NCBI RefSeq assembly: GCF_017916325.1
Contig: NC_090167.1
Location: 1,363,001-1,427,000 of the forward strand
Direction: 5' to 3'
Source: Leishmania martiniquensis
Taxonomy: Eukaryota > Euglenozoa > Kinetoplastea > Trypanosomatida > Trypanosomatidae
Length of the DNA stretch: 64,000 nt
The notes under the pieces are model-generated. The model ran no database searches, was not told the origin of the DNA, and saw only the letters and a program-made list of their open reading frames with translations. This document shows positions 19,084 through 29,232 of the stretch, one piece after another. Within the stretch, counting starts at the first letter, position 1; every line of letters starts with the position of its first letter. A program made the translations under genes and the position numbers.

Positions 19084-21411
19084 ATGAAAACGGAGTGGGT
19101 AAAGCGTATGCTCCTGCGTAAAGGCGCGCACGCCGCCTTGCACGACTGCTCCACGCCGCACCGCAGGAGGGCAGCATCTTTTATTGTAGATGACGATGTG
19201 GCAGCACCATCACAGACGGCGTCCACACCCCGGAAGCAGAGCGCCTATGTGATTGCGGAGAAGATGGAGCCGCTCGGATGCGCATGCCTCCTGGTGGGGC
19301 GTCGCAAGCAGAAACCCTCCTCATCTGCGCCCGCAAGCCTGCGTTGCCGTGTGGTCCTTCCCGGAATCCTGCCGGGCACAGTGCTGCGGACGCGCGCGTC
19401 TGTCGTCGAGTGGATTCACCGGTTCAGGCAGCTTCCGGCTTCTACCGAGTACACGCTGCTGATGAGGAGCGGCAAGCGGGTTCCACGGTATGCGGCAGAC
19501 ACGGGGCTGAGAGCGCTGCCCTGCGGGCTGGCCGCAGCGAGTGCATGCCAGCGATGCCCGTGGATGGCGGGGGGAAGCGGGGGTGAGAGCACCACAGCAA
19601 AGCACGCCTCCTGGCGCGCGTCTCTCCAGAATGCCGTGAGTAACTGGTGGGCATCCTCCGCGACAGCGGACGGTACTGCAAGCCAAGCCCTCACCCATGA
19701 CGACGCGATGCGCTGCTGCTCCTTTCTGGAGCCTTTTACGGTACAAGTGACACTGAACCGGCTCTTGGGCCTGCAGCTCTTCTTCGTGCCACGCGAGCGG
19801 ACTGACTCGCCGGCATCGTCACATGGCCGTCCGGGAGACCCTGCAGGGTGCGTCTGTGGCACAACTGCTTCTGCTACGGCGGTGGTGTGCGTCGAGCGCG
19901 AGGGTGTGTCGCACCCTCCTTTGGTCGCCGCTGAAGTGCGTTACGGGGAGTCAGCGTCATCTGCTGCCGCCTCAGGCGGCGCCAGAGGGCTTCCTCCGGC
20001 AGTCCCCAACTGGGAGCAGGAGTGTTTGCTGGAGTCGCTAGAGCAGAAGCGACTTGTCCCGGCGCTCCGGCGTTGGGCCGCGCGGCTTCCAACCTCCACC
20101 CAAGAGCGTCTTCTCGGTGTCTTGATCTCCCAGCCGGCCATGTGGTCGCGGAGCGCAGTAATGACTATGACATTGCAGGTGACTCTCGTGGTAGAGCGCA
20201 ACACGGACGTGCTCGACATGCAGAGTCCTTTGTGCAGCCCGTCCCACCCCGCCGATCTCCTCTCCACAGAGGAGCAGCAACTAGTCGAGGTGGTCACCAC
20301 GGCGGCGCCGCTGATTCATGAGATCGAGGTGCTGGTTTGGGTGCAGAGCGCACTTAGTGAGTCACAGAGAGCAAGCGCCGGAGAGGCGGCTCTGCATCGG
20401 CTCTACCCAACTCTCAGTCGCACTGCTTCCCTGGCGTACGCGCACTCTGAGGCTTGGCGAAAAGGGAGCGACTCTTTCAAGAAGACGGAAGCGCACGAGC
20501 TGCAGCGTGGGCAAGCTGCGCAGACGGTGCGGTGCTGGTGCCATCTACTGAGCAGAGAGCTGTCGGTGCCCGTGACTCCTTATCATGCAGCTTTGTGGGC
20601 TGTCTCTCCAAAGTGGCTTAGCGAGGCGCGCCGCCGCCGAACTCAGCCAAGGCACAGCACTGCCCATCATACAATGGCATCTCGGGTGCCGGAGAACGCG
20701 CACACCACAGCGCCTGCTGCCGCGCGATCGTTCTCCGGCTCCTGCGCTCAGCGCTTCCCTTGGGTTCCGACGTTCTGGCGTCACCCCGGTGCGCTCGACG
20801 CCTGCTGCTCCGTGCTACTCAGCCTTGCCCTCGGAGACTCAACCTTGCCTACTGGGACAACATCTACAGCGACCGAGAGCGGTGCGCCGCTTCACCAAGG
20901 GAGGGTTGAGGTGCACGTCCCTCGCGTTTCGGAGCACGCGCTTGCATCCGTGGAGGCGGATGTCGGCGCGGCGGCTGGGCAAACGATTCTGGACGCCGCA
21001 GTCGTGGCCCTCGCGAGGGAGGCGGAGCGCGCACTAGTTCTCAGGGAAAAGTCGGCGAAAATAGTCCATCTCTCCTCTTCTGCTGAGATGTTGCCACCGG
21101 TACCATTAGCATCAACATTTACGTTTCGTCGTGTGCTCGTCTCCGTGCGCGAGGGCGATGAAGCTGCTGTAGCTGAGACGACGGCGTTCGTGAAGGAAGT
21201 GCTGCGCACAGCTGGAGCACGGCCTGTGCGCTTGTGCTTCTATGGCTGCACGTCTACGATGAAAACCTCCTCACTGGGCGCGCAGGTTGCCGCGACACTT
21301 CACCACGCGAAGCTCGTCGGCCCATCGGTCTCTGTCGATACTGGCGTCGTCGATGTCGACCCGCTCGCCTCGTCGTTTGTGGCCTACGCATGTGTGGACC
21401 TGCACATGTGA
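19084..21411 (+). CDS. Unknown protein, 775 residues, possible mitochondrial leader
   Basis: I do not recognise this family. The ATG at 19084 lies 90 bases after a strong splice acceptor; the longer frame starts only at a GTG upstream of that acceptor. The first 38 residues (MKTEWVKRMLLRKGAHAAL and onward) are rich in Arg/Lys and lack acidic residues after Glu4, compatible with a mitochondrial presequence. The body mixes Ala/Leu-rich helical segments with Ser/Pro linkers. A possibly folded C-terminal region (about 675-775) begins FTFRRVLVSVREGDE and ends near YACVDLHM. No membrane span or catalytic motif is convincing. Codon use is strongly G/C at third positions, supporting a real gene. Confidence 0.6.
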   Translation: MKTEWVKRMLLRKGAHAALHDCSTPHRRRAASFIVDDDVAAPSQTASTPRKQSAYVIAEKMEPLGCACLLVGRRKQKPSSSAPASLRCRVVLPGILPGTVLRTRASVVEWIHRFRQLPASTEYTLLMRSGKRVPRYAADTGLRALPCGLAAASACQRCPWMAGGSGGESTTAKHASWRASLQNAVSNWWASSATADGTASQALTHDDAMRCCSFLEPFTVQVTLNRLLGLQLFFVPRERTDSPASSHGRPGDPAGCVCGTTASATAVVCVEREGVSHPPLVAAEVRYGESASSAAASGGARGLPPAVPNWEQECLLESLEQKRLVPALRRWAARLPTSTQERLLGVLISQPAMWSRSAVMTMTLQVTLVVERNTDVLDMQSPLCSPSHPADLLSTEEQQLVEVVTTAAPLIHEIEVLVWVQSALSESQRASAGEAALHRLYPTLSRTASLAYAHSEAWRKGSDSFKKTEAHELQRGQAAQTVRCWCHLLSRELSVPVTPYHAALWAVSPKWLSEARRRRTQPRHSTAHHTMASRVPENAHTTAPAAARSFSGSCAQRFPWVPTFWRHPGALDACCSVLLSLALGDSTLPTGTTSTATESGAPLHQGRVEVHVPRVSEHALASVEADVGAAAGQTILDAAVVALAREAERALVLREKSAKIVHLSSSAEMLPPVPLASTFTFRRVLVSVREGDEAAVAETTAFVKEVLRTAGARPVRLCFYGCTSTMKTSSLGAQVAATLHHAKLVGPSVSVDTGVVDVDPLASSFVAYACVDLHM

Positions 21412-22148
21412 GGGAACAGTCGGAGGAGCCTGCACCGCGCTGCTTTGCTGCTCCCTTTCCTTCTTTCAACGAAACAGGAACGCCACCAGCGAAGAGTAGT
21501 CGCAGCGATGCCTCGTGGTTGAGTGCCGCTGACGACGCCCTCATGGTACCATTCTGTCTTCGCTGTTCTGTAGGAAGGCATCTGCACCTGTCGTGTTCAC
21601 AGCTGCGCCGGGAGGACGAAGGGGGAGCGGCAACGCGCTGGCAAAGAAGGCGACGACTGCATGAACGGCTTCCTTCTCAGCCTGATGGCCCGCGAACTCC
21701 ATCCTCCTCCCCGTCTGACGTCGACGAAGAAAAAAAACGGAGTTGCACCTCTCACGAGCATAGAGCACCCTGCGAAGACGAGTATGCCTCCTTCGGCCAC
21801 CGCGAATGTTGCATCTCCGGCACCAGCCCTCCCTTTCAGCCCTTGCTGATGCGCGCTGAGGTAGGACGGCTGTGCGGCGAATCGCCTGGAGCCTTGTTTC
21901 TCTTTCTCTCTCCCTCTGCAAGCAACTCACCCCTTCTACCCCCATCACGCATCCTCGTATCGAACGTGCGAACTTGCCATGCTGTGCGCTTGCGCGGGTC
22001 TCTCCAGCAGCAGTTCCCTATTTGTAGTAGCGCCCATACGCGATTTATTCTCTATCGTTGTGCTCCACGGCAGACCCCCAAACATCTGTTCTCCTCACAG
22101 TTCTGGGTGACGTCGCTGAGGGAGACGCACATCATCACGACAACAGAA
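21412..22148. other. Intergenic region before small mitochondrial-type gene
   Basis: A frame running through this whole stretch (from 21234) opens only at a GTG inside the preceding gene, and its sequence here looks non-coding. The pyrimidine tract at 21897-21918 followed by GCAAG (AG at 21921-21922) is a likely trans-splice acceptor. Confidence 0.5.
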
Positions 22149-22439
22149 ATGTTTCGTCCGTCTCATCGCTTCCTTCACACGCCGTCGATTCGGTTCACAT
22201 ACGCTCTTGCCAAGAGCTGCAGGAGCTCTGGGATTCTCAAGGCAAGCGCCGCAGGTGTAGGCGCATCCACCACCAAACCGCCGGCAGAGGGCGCAGCTGT
22301 GCGAACCATTTTCGAGTCCTTTGACGAGCTCCCGGCGCACCTCCGCCCGCACGTGTTCGAGGAGGCGGAGATGGAGACAATTCACATGGGCGGTGCCGCT
22401 TCTTACGTGCCAAAACACCTCCAGAAGAAGAAGAAGTAA
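22149..22439 (+). CDS. Small unknown protein with mitochondrial-type leader (96 aa)
   Basis: The long frame ending at 22439 opens at a GTG within the preceding gene; only the part from the ATG at 22149 looks like protein. Residues 1-30 (MFRPSHRFLHTPSIRFTYAL and on) are rich in Arg, Ser and hydrophobics with no acidic residue, a typical mitochondrial presequence. The middle, IFESFDELPAHLRPHVFEEAE, is acidic and probably helical. The C-terminus ends in four lysines. Size and composition would suit an accessory subunit of a mitochondrial complex or mitoribosome, but I do not recognise the family. Length is well below usual gene size, so confidence comes from the leader and G/C-ending codons. Confidence 0.6.
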   Translation: MFRPSHRFLHTPSIRFTYALAKSCRSSGILKASAAGVGASTTKPPAEGAAVRTIFESFDELPAHLRPHVFEEAEMETIHMGGAASYVPKHLQKKKK

Positions 22440-23879
22440 GCGCCAAAAGCAGCGCTTGCCGAGCAAAGATGTCAAGACGGCCCGGACATATATATATACA
22501 GCCTTTATCTATGTTAGATATTTCACAGCACCCCTAGTGCGATGCACGTGCTCGCAGGCACGCCGACACGACTGCTTAACCACTGCGAGGCAGCCGGCGG
22601 TGTGCTCGCTTCCCCTCTCCCCTTGCCGCGTTCCCTCGAGCCGCTGATGGGGGGCCTAAAAGGCGCAAGGAGCCCCTGAGGGGCAGCGACCTCGTCGGTG
22701 AGTGCCCCGTTCTCAGCGACAGCGGAGGAGAGCGCCATCGCAAACGACATACTTACAATCCTCTTCTCTACCCCTCCCCCCACCCCCCTCAGTTAGTGCG
22801 GGCGGCTGTGCGCAGACTCGATGCACACTCGCCGCCCTTTGCCATGAATCCTTCGTGCACTCGTAGGGTGCACGCGGGTGCCTTTTGGAGCTCACAGGCA
22901 GTTGCGCCGGTGCTTATTTGCATGTGAACGTGTCCGCGACGCAACGAGCGTGGTTGCCGTTGTCTCGCCACTGTTTGATCTCTCTCTAAATATATTTATA
23001 TATAAATATTTATTATTGCGTTTTGCTCCGCACGCGACTGCCTATGCGCGCGTTGGCGACTGCGCTTCTGCATGTGTGCTGTGGCGCCGATCCGCAACTG
23101 CAACGATGGAAAAGAAAAGTAACGAAGAGGGACGGACTAAACGGGGGGGGTGCACGAGAGGGGCACACACGAACATCTTACGTGTATGCCCCCAAGAGCG
23201 TCACCTATAGTGGGCGAGTGCTGCAACTCGGCGCCGCAGCCCTTTGCGCCTCTTACACACACACACACACATGTACACTAACCCAGACTTACACGCGCAC
23301 GCAGGGAACTTCTCCTCTCCCCTTCCTCGAGGCTTTACTGATCGCGCCCACTGCAGCGGGCGAATATGCACGTCCGGCATTAAATCTGTTCTCTGCCCGT
23401 TCCGCCCTGCTTTTGCGTTTAGCACATCATCCAAACCTCACCGAAGCAACGTTCGCTTCGCTACCAAACTTGTGTACTATTTTGTTTGTGTGTGTGCCTG
23501 GGTCGGGACTCCTTATCGTGGAGTGAACTCACCACCTTCTACGAATCAAGAAAATACACTGCACTCCTGCTACTGATCGCACGGGTTACTGCGTGTCCAA
23601 CGCTGGTCTCAAGTATAGGCGAAACACGCAGAGGTACGCCTGACAGACGCAGAGGAAAGGTTTTTTTTCTCGTCTTCACACAGAAGCATTGCTGCACCGG
23701 AGCTACACTCTCCCCCCCCCCCGCACTTGCCCTCTGAGACAGGAGCAGAGGCGATCCATCCGGGTAGTGGCGCGGAGTGGTGGTGGTGGACTGCAGCTCC
23801 TCTGGTTTCTCACCCCCTTGTCTAACCAACAGGAAAGAACAGGGGAAGGGACAACAATCGACCATTGCGCACACTTGCG
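22440..23879. other. Intergenic region with AU-rich element
   Basis: No supported gene in 1.4 kb. An A/T-only stretch at about 22988-23016 contains TATTTAT-type motifs in an otherwise GC-rich context and probably lies in the 3' UTR of the small mitochondrial-type gene. Short TA and CA runs occur near 22490 and 23255. The tract ending in CCAACAG (AG at 23831-23832) is the likely acceptor for the zinc-finger gene, leaving a 48-base 5' UTR. Confidence 0.55.
22988..23016 (+). promoter_or_regulatory. AU-rich element in presumptive 3' UTR
   Basis: A run of A/T bases about 29 long, broken by no G or C, contains TATTTAT and ATTTATTATT motifs. On the transcribed strand this is an AU-rich element of the sort bound by RNA-stability factors in many eukaryotes. 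Its function here is inferred. Confidence 0.4.
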
Positions 23880-25772
23880 ATGAGCACGACGCGGCGGCTC
23901 ACAGCGCCTGGCGGGCTCAGCAGCAACATTGCTGCCACACCGCGCAGGAGTGGCTCACTAAGCGCCACACTACGCTCCACCACGTATCGGTCAAACCTGG
24001 GTAGTGGCAAGGAGAAGGGCGGCAGCCTGATTGTAACGCGTGGGCTGCAGGAGCTGCTGGATAATGAGCGCAGGTACCGCCGACTCCGAGGGGCAACGCC
24101 TACCTCTGCGGCAGGTGGAGCGGCGAAGGCGAATAGGCAACGCCGAAGATCTGGTCAGCTGCCGAACTTCATTATCTGTTACCTGTGCGGGCGGCAGTTT
24201 GGCACCGCCAGCATCGACATTCATCGGCCGCAGTGCTACCTGAAGCGACTGATCATGTGGGAGCGTGGAGACCCCGCTTCCCGCGGCCCAAAGCCGATCA
24301 GCCCCACGGATCACGAGAGATTGATGCAGGCGCGCATGGCGAGCGCAAAAACGCCTGTTGGGCTCGCCGCAACTGGCCGCTACCCCAGCGCCGGTCGTAA
24401 GAGCGACGGCGGCTTGGGTAGGCAGACTTCGTTGAGGGAGGTGGACTTCTACAATGAACTCCAGATGAATGCGTTCAAGGACGTGACTCTCTCACCTTGC
24501 CCCAACTGTGGCCGCACGTTTCTGCCAGATCGTCTGCAGGTGCACCTGAGGAGCTGTAGGCCTGGCAAAACAGCAAGGCCGATCCGAGCAGCTTCCTCCC
24601 CCCCAACCTCTCTAGCGGCCACGCTGTCGAGGGTGACTGCAAGCGCCGCCCCCGCCTCGGTGGCGAACCGACCGATACGCACAGCGGGCGTGTACACGGT
24701 GCCGGCGAACGCGGGCGCTGGTGGCGTACCTCCTCGCGCAGCGCCGTCTCGGAGACCGACGAACAGCGCCGTGCCGCATCACACCTTCCTGGAGGTGGTG
24801 GACTCGAAAGGCAGTGTGCTGCCCACCGACACGTCGCCTTCGCGGAGTCCAGGCGGCGCCTTTGGCCAGCCGGGCGCTCTTCTTCCCGACGCTCACGCGC
24901 CGGACGGTGCCACCGCAGCTGCCAAAGCACAGGACGGGGATGTAATTGAGGTGGAGCTAGACGTGGACGTGGAAGCCACAGTTCTGCGCCCCTCCGGTGT
25001 CGACACCGAGCGGCGCCTTTCCTCTGTCGCAGTGATGGGTGCGGATCCAGAGGCGCTCCTCTCTTCAGCGCTGAAGTGGACGGCTTCGAGGGAGCTGGGT
25101 GTGATGCCGCCGTTATCCACTCCCCCCTTCTGCACAGAGGAGCTAGGGGAAGGCGAGAACAGCAATGGCATCAGCTACACGCCCGTCTCGATGAGCACGT
25201 TGCGTGATCACGCCGCTGGCAGCCGACCACGCGGGACCCAGGCGCCCAGAGCCCCAAGCACCGCCAACACGGCTGGGATGATGGAGAAGAATCCGTGCGA
25301 GGACTTGCTGGTGACGGAGCTCCAGTACACCTCCACCGCTACGTACAGCGCGGCCGCGCGAGTCGCTGCGGACGACGGTGCTGAAAAGGGGCGCGACAAT
25401 GCGCGGAAAATTCAGCTGAACAATGTTTCGCACTTCAAGAACGTGCCGTCGAAGGTGAAGCTGCAGAGGCAGTCGGAAGAGGCGAAGCTTGTGGCATGCA
25501 AGCACTGTGCCCGAACGTTTTTGCCGGAGCGAGTACAGAAGCATGAAAATTGCTGTACCGCTCGGAGCAAGCCACTGGGGATGCAGAAGAGCGAAACGCT
25601 GCCAGTGCCGCTAAGCACCAACGCGGTGACGACAAGGCGCGCGAAGGTGACACCCGCAGCGCCTGCCGTTGATGTGGGTGCTACAGGGAGGAAAACATTT
25701 TGCGGGGGCTGCGGCAGGAAAGTCTCTTCGTCGGGACAGAGGTTTTGCAGCGATTGCGGGTACAAGCTGTAA
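23880..25772 (+). CDS. C2HC zinc-finger protein (ZC2HC1-like) with C-terminal zinc ribbon
   Basis: A 630-residue protein. The upstream TTG extension adds five codons only, so the ATG at 23880 is used. It has three zf-C2HC-type fingers of the form CxxC(x10-12)HxxxC: CYLCGRQF...HRPQC at about 99, CPNCGRTFLPDRLQVHLRSC at about 206 and CKHCARTFLPERVQKHENC at about 539. Fingers 2 and 3 share the pattern C-x2-C-x-R-T-F-L-P-[DE]-R-[LV]-Q. The C-terminus adds a four-Cys zinc ribbon (CGGCGRK...FCSDCG, about 607-627). Between fingers are Ser/Ala/Pro-rich linkers without domains. ZC2HC1/FAM164 relatives occur in ciliated eukaryotes; a flagellar or RNA-related role is possible but not shown by the sequence. 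Confidence 0.8.
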   Translation: MSTTRRLTAPGGLSSNIAATPRRSGSLSATLRSTTYRSNLGSGKEKGGSLIVTRGLQELLDNERRYRRLRGATPTSAAGGAAKANRQRRRSGQLPNFIICYLCGRQFGTASIDIHRPQCYLKRLIMWERGDPASRGPKPISPTDHERLMQARMASAKTPVGLAATGRYPSAGRKSDGGLGRQTSLREVDFYNELQMNAFKDVTLSPCPNCGRTFLPDRLQVHLRSCRPGKTARPIRAASSPPTSLAATLSRVTASAAPASVANRPIRTAGVYTVPANAGAGGVPPRAAPSRRPTNSAVPHHTFLEVVDSKGSVLPTDTSPSRSPGGAFGQPGALLPDAHAPDGATAAAKAQDGDVIEVELDVDVEATVLRPSGVDTERRLSSVAVMGADPEALLSSALKWTASRELGVMPPLSTPPFCTEELGEGENSNGISYTPVSMSTLRDHAAGSRPRGTQAPRAPSTANTAGMMEKNPCEDLLVTELQYTSTATYSAAARVAADDGAEKGRDNARKIQLNNVSHFKNVPSKVKLQRQSEEAKLVACKHCARTFLPERVQKHENCCTARSKPLGMQKSETLPVPLSTNAVTTRRAKVTPAAPAVDVGATGRKTFCGGCGRKVSSSGQRFCSDCGYKL

Positions 25773-26644
25773 TCTCTGCACTAAAAAAAGAGAGACCTGC
25801 CTTGTGGGGGAGGTAGAGAGAAGTATGCTTAGGTGTGTCTTTGTGTATGTGTGTGTGATGTGTCTGCTTGCACCTTTACCCGTGCCTTTTTCTGTTTCCT
25901 CTGCGCATTTTTTTTTCGCAACCCGCTATGCTGTAGAAGCGCACGTTGTGCGTGCTGGTGTTGGCCTGCCTCCCCCCCCACACACACATGCACATGTGCC
26001 TTCTCGGTGTGCCGGTGCTTGTGCAGTGGCGATTACGCCGTGCGTCTGACTCGTATTTGTACCTCTCTTTCTTGTGTGCTGTGCACACACCCCTTTGCTG
26101 TTGTTGGCCGCTCCTACGCGGGACCCGGCTGCGCCTGTGCGTGCGCATGCGCGTGTGCAAGTGAGGAGTTGAACGACAGGGAGAAAGAAACACGTCGAAG
26201 TGGACACACTGCCAGTGTGTCAACCCCTCTTCCGCTCGCTTATATTGTCGCGCTGCAGCACTTCGGTCCGCAGCAGTGAAGGGGGCTGCGTGCTCGCGGG
26301 CAGACCCACACGCAGAGGAGGCGGCGTCCACCTTGGCAAGCAGAGCGGCGCGCTTGTCTCCTATGTTTTCTTCTCGCGTTGCTCGCAGCACTTTGAGTGT
26401 GCGGGGCGCTGCTAGCAGAGTGCGATTCATCTGCACTGGCGCTCACACATACCGCTGACCTGGCCACCCGTGGCCTCTCGGCTCTCTATGAAGTCCGCCC
26501 TGCTTTTTTCTCTGTCCAACCTCTCTAGTCCCCTCTTGTCCCTCCCACACGGTGAGTCGCACACCGTTCATTTCACTTCCTGAGCTGCTGCCTGTGTGCG
26601 CGCGTGTGTGGGTGTCTAAGGTTGCTTTCCAGCGGTGCAGCAGG
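25773..26644. other. Intergenic region, zinc finger to exosome subunit
   Basis: No supported gene. A pyrimidine-rich block at 26505-26547 contains TCTCTAG (AG at 26527-26528), a candidate acceptor giving a 117-base 5' UTR; TTTCCAG at 26631-26632 is a later alternative only 12 bases from the ATG. CA runs lie near 25980. Confidence 0.55.
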
Positions 26645-27583
26645 ATGTCTCTGGCACCCAACACCGGCTCGGTTGAGCTGAGGGCCTACAGCACGCACAC
26701 GTCCCGCCTGCTCGCAAGGGGCGAACGGATCGATAAGCGCGCTTTGGACGCCTGCCGCCTGCCGACTATTGTCCGCGAGGAGCGCTTCAGTGGCACTACC
26801 ATGGCTTGCGGGGCGAACGGCATCCCGCAGAGCTCTTTACAAGGCATGATGGCGGGCACCAGCACCGGGTTCGATGGCAGGAACCTTGCTGCCGTCATGT
26901 ACACGGACGCATACGGGACATGCATTCAGTGCACCGTACACGGGCTACTGGGCCCCCCTCGCCCTGATCAGCCGGCTGCTGGCCGACTTACTGTGCACGT
27001 TGAGGCACCATTTGTCGAGCATTTGAGCTGCGGCGGAGCAAGTGCCAACCCCCGCTCATTTCAGTACATGATTACCAGCGGCAGCATCGATCTGCCGCTG
27101 CGGCAGCTGGAGGGCTACATCGGCTCTGTGCTGGACGGCTGCTTCGATTTGCGCCAGCTGAGCATCTATGAGGGTGAAGCGTGCTGGGTGCTGAGCGTGA
27201 ACGTCCTTCTCTTGAGCTTTGATGGTGGGCTGCGCGCTAGCACCCTTCATGCAACCCTCGCCGCACTCCACCGGCTGCACCTGCCGCGCACGCGACTGCC
27301 TAATGGAGACGTCGTCGAGGGGCGCCAAGTGAGTCTCTCATGCATGCCGGTGGCGTGCACCTTTGGATTCTTGGCGGGAGCTGAAGTGCAGCTTGTGGCA
27401 GACACCACGGCCATCGAGGAACATGTTGCAGATGGCCTAATCACAGTGGCGGTGAGCGAGACTGGGAGGCTTGTTAGCATGTACCACACCGGCCGTTGCC
27501 CACTAATGGGGCAGGTGCTGACAGCCGTCGCTCAGCAGTGGACATCGGCCTCTGGGGCAGTGCGAAAGGCTGTCTACGGGTAA
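26645..27583 (+). CDS. RRP43: Exosome RNase-PH-like ring subunit, RRP43 type
   Basis: A 312-residue protein close to the 276 residues of human EXOSC8/RRP43. The frame opens upstream at a GTG inside the pyrimidine tract, so the ATG at 26645 is taken. The RNase-PH fold shows in order: ERIDKRALDACRLPTI near the N-terminus (the R-x-D-x-R block), the first beta sheet around TTMACGAN, CWVLSVNVLLLSFDGGLRAST at about 180-200, VACTFGFL at about 235 and EEHVADGLITVAVSETGRL at about 258. The order and spacing follow RRP43/RRP42 rather than catalytic archaeal Rrp41. Such subunits are structural in the eukaryotic nine-subunit ring. Trypanosomatid orthologues have been described as exosome-associated proteins; which of those names applies is not settled here. 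Confidence 0.85.
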   Translation: MSLAPNTGSVELRAYSTHTSRLLARGERIDKRALDACRLPTIVREERFSGTTMACGANGIPQSSLQGMMAGTSTGFDGRNLAAVMYTDAYGTCIQCTVHGLLGPPRPDQPAAGRLTVHVEAPFVEHLSCGGASANPRSFQYMITSGSIDLPLRQLEGYIGSVLDGCFDLRQLSIYEGEACWVLSVNVLLLSFDGGLRASTLHATLAALHRLHLPRTRLPNGDVVEGRQVSLSCMPVACTFGFLAGAEVQLVADTTAIEEHVADGLITVAVSETGRLVSMYHTGRCPLMGQVLTAVAQQWTSASGAVRKAVYG

Positions 27584-28496
27584 TACCGCTGAGGCGCAGG
27601 GATGACGGGTACTTTTTGGCCCTCCTCTGAGCGTGTCCGGGCATGTTGATTCATGTTGCCGAGGTGAGGCGCCCCACTCGAGCGCAGGCACGCGCGCACG
27701 AAGAAGGCATTACTGTCTGTGCCGGATGCGTCTCCGTCTTCGCCGTTCTTATCCCTTGTCGTCGCCAATCCTCCTCAGGTGCGCGCGCCTCCCTGGAAGT
27801 CCAGTAACTGTTGCTGGTGGCTTCAACGGAACACTAAGAATATGCCAAAGCTAAAGAGGGTGCAGATGAGCGCCCACAACGACAGTCCAACATCGCCCAC
27901 CTTCCCCGCGTCTCTGCATACACACAGACATACAGAGAGAGAGGTACCGTGCAGAGTCTGGGCAAGGCCTCTCTCGTGCTATGCAGAGGGGAAGGAGGAG
28001 GAAGCAGGAGGCGGGGGGGAGTGGATGGTGGAGGGGAGGCCAAGTACGGAACAGGCCTGAGCACCATGATGGCTTGTGCTGCCGCCATCGATTCCTATGC
28101 ATTCGTGCTGACGCGTTCCCCCCTCACTTTCTACACCGAAGCTCCTGCACTCGGTCTCATTGCCCGCGGCGGACTCCGGCGTTCGTACCGCACAGATCGG
28201 CCACCCCCTCTTCCGATGCACGGGCTTACAAGCCGTTCCGCTGTATGTGACCTTACTTTCTGCCTCCGCCCCCGACTCGCTTTCGCTCCCCTCTCCCCTT
28301 CCGCGATGGAGCCGCTTCCGAACCTTTCCTCACTCACATCTCCATGTGCCTCGTCTTGGACCTTCACGTATCGAACTGGGGCGTACTCATTTGCGGTAAA
28401 CACGTACAGACACACAGAAATTTACATGATGCAGCGGAGTCGCATGCGCATCTGCTGGAGTTCTTCATGCCGTCGCCGCGTTGCACCACGACGCTT

Positions 28497-29108
28497 TTGC
28501 AACCTATACAATCTGGAAGGCACGCCTTGACCAGTGGGCGCTGACGGTCAGCCGCCGCGGCGCGCCGGCTCCTCCTCACGCTCCTCTCTCCTTCCTCGAC
28601 CCACGAGTGAGTGCGCTGGTCCGTGCGGAGAGCGCTTCTCTGCCTGCCTGCGGCTGCTGTGTGCGTATGGGCGCTTTTCCGCCGGCGGAGTCGGTGGGGC
28701 AGCGGGGGCTTCGCCCTTTGAGCTGAGCGGAGGCGACCGCCACGCACTTCCCGTGGGCGTTACTTTTTGGTTTCTGTTGCCGTTGAGGGTGGGCTCAGCG
28801 GCCCTATGGCCCGATGCCGCGCGTTCTGACCGGTGGCCGTGTCTTGCGAGTGCGCCAACACATGGCGCGTACGCATGCGCGCCCTTGCGTAGGCCGTTCT
28901 CTGTTCCTGCGTGCGTGGCCTCGTGTACTGGCTGCGTGGCCGCACAGCGCCAGCGGCTGGGCCGGATGGAGGCGAATGTTGGTGAGTCGCTACCGGTCTC
29001 CGTGCCCCCCCTCTCTCTCCCTCTTTGTCAGCCTTTTTCGACCTCTCCTCGCCGCTCTCTTCCCGCCTTCTCTCTCCCTCTCTCACGCACTGGCGCAGCA
29101 CGGTGAGG
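28497..29108 (+). repeat. Repeat B copy 1 (612 bp direct repeat)
   Basis: Identical, as far as I can compare base by base and through all translated frames, to 39565-40176 in the same orientation. It starts at TTGCAACCTATACAATC and ends at GCACGGTGAGG, beyond which the flanks differ. It begins 914 bases downstream of the exosome-subunit stop and ends 124 bases before the RRM-protein ATG. The last 100 bases are pyrimidine-rich and end in CAG. Confidence 0.95.
29097..29098 (+). promoter_or_regulatory. Probable spliced-leader acceptor for RRM gene, inside repeat B1
   Basis: A tract of about 80 mostly C/T bases is followed by GCGCAG; the AG is the last good acceptor before the ATG at 29233. It lies within the repeated 612-bp unit. 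Confidence 0.5.
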
Positions 29109-29232
29109 ACTTGTGCTTCTGTGGGTGCCCCTGTGAAGAAGTTGTGCGTCTGTAAAAGCGCGCCGTCGATCCGTTGAACGGAAGGGAAGGGCTCAGGCGC
29201 ACCAGCGGAGGAGCATCGGCCGGCCAGCAACG

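Larger units (their letters stand above)
27584..29232. other. Intergenic region containing repeat B copy 1
   Basis: No intact gene in 1.65 kb. It holds the exosome 3' UTR and, at 28497-29108, repeat B1. The C/T tract at about 29007-29090, inside the repeat, ends in GCGCAG (AG at 29097-29098) and is the best trans-splice acceptor for the RRM gene, giving a 5' UTR of about 134 bases. Confidence 0.6.

Noticed and set aside
28534..29106. 190-codon frame repeated at 39602-40174
   Set aside because: It is identical because it lies in repeat B; its start is a GTG, it ends in CT-tract translation and overlaps a splice acceptor. It is explained by the repeat, not by a duplicated gene.
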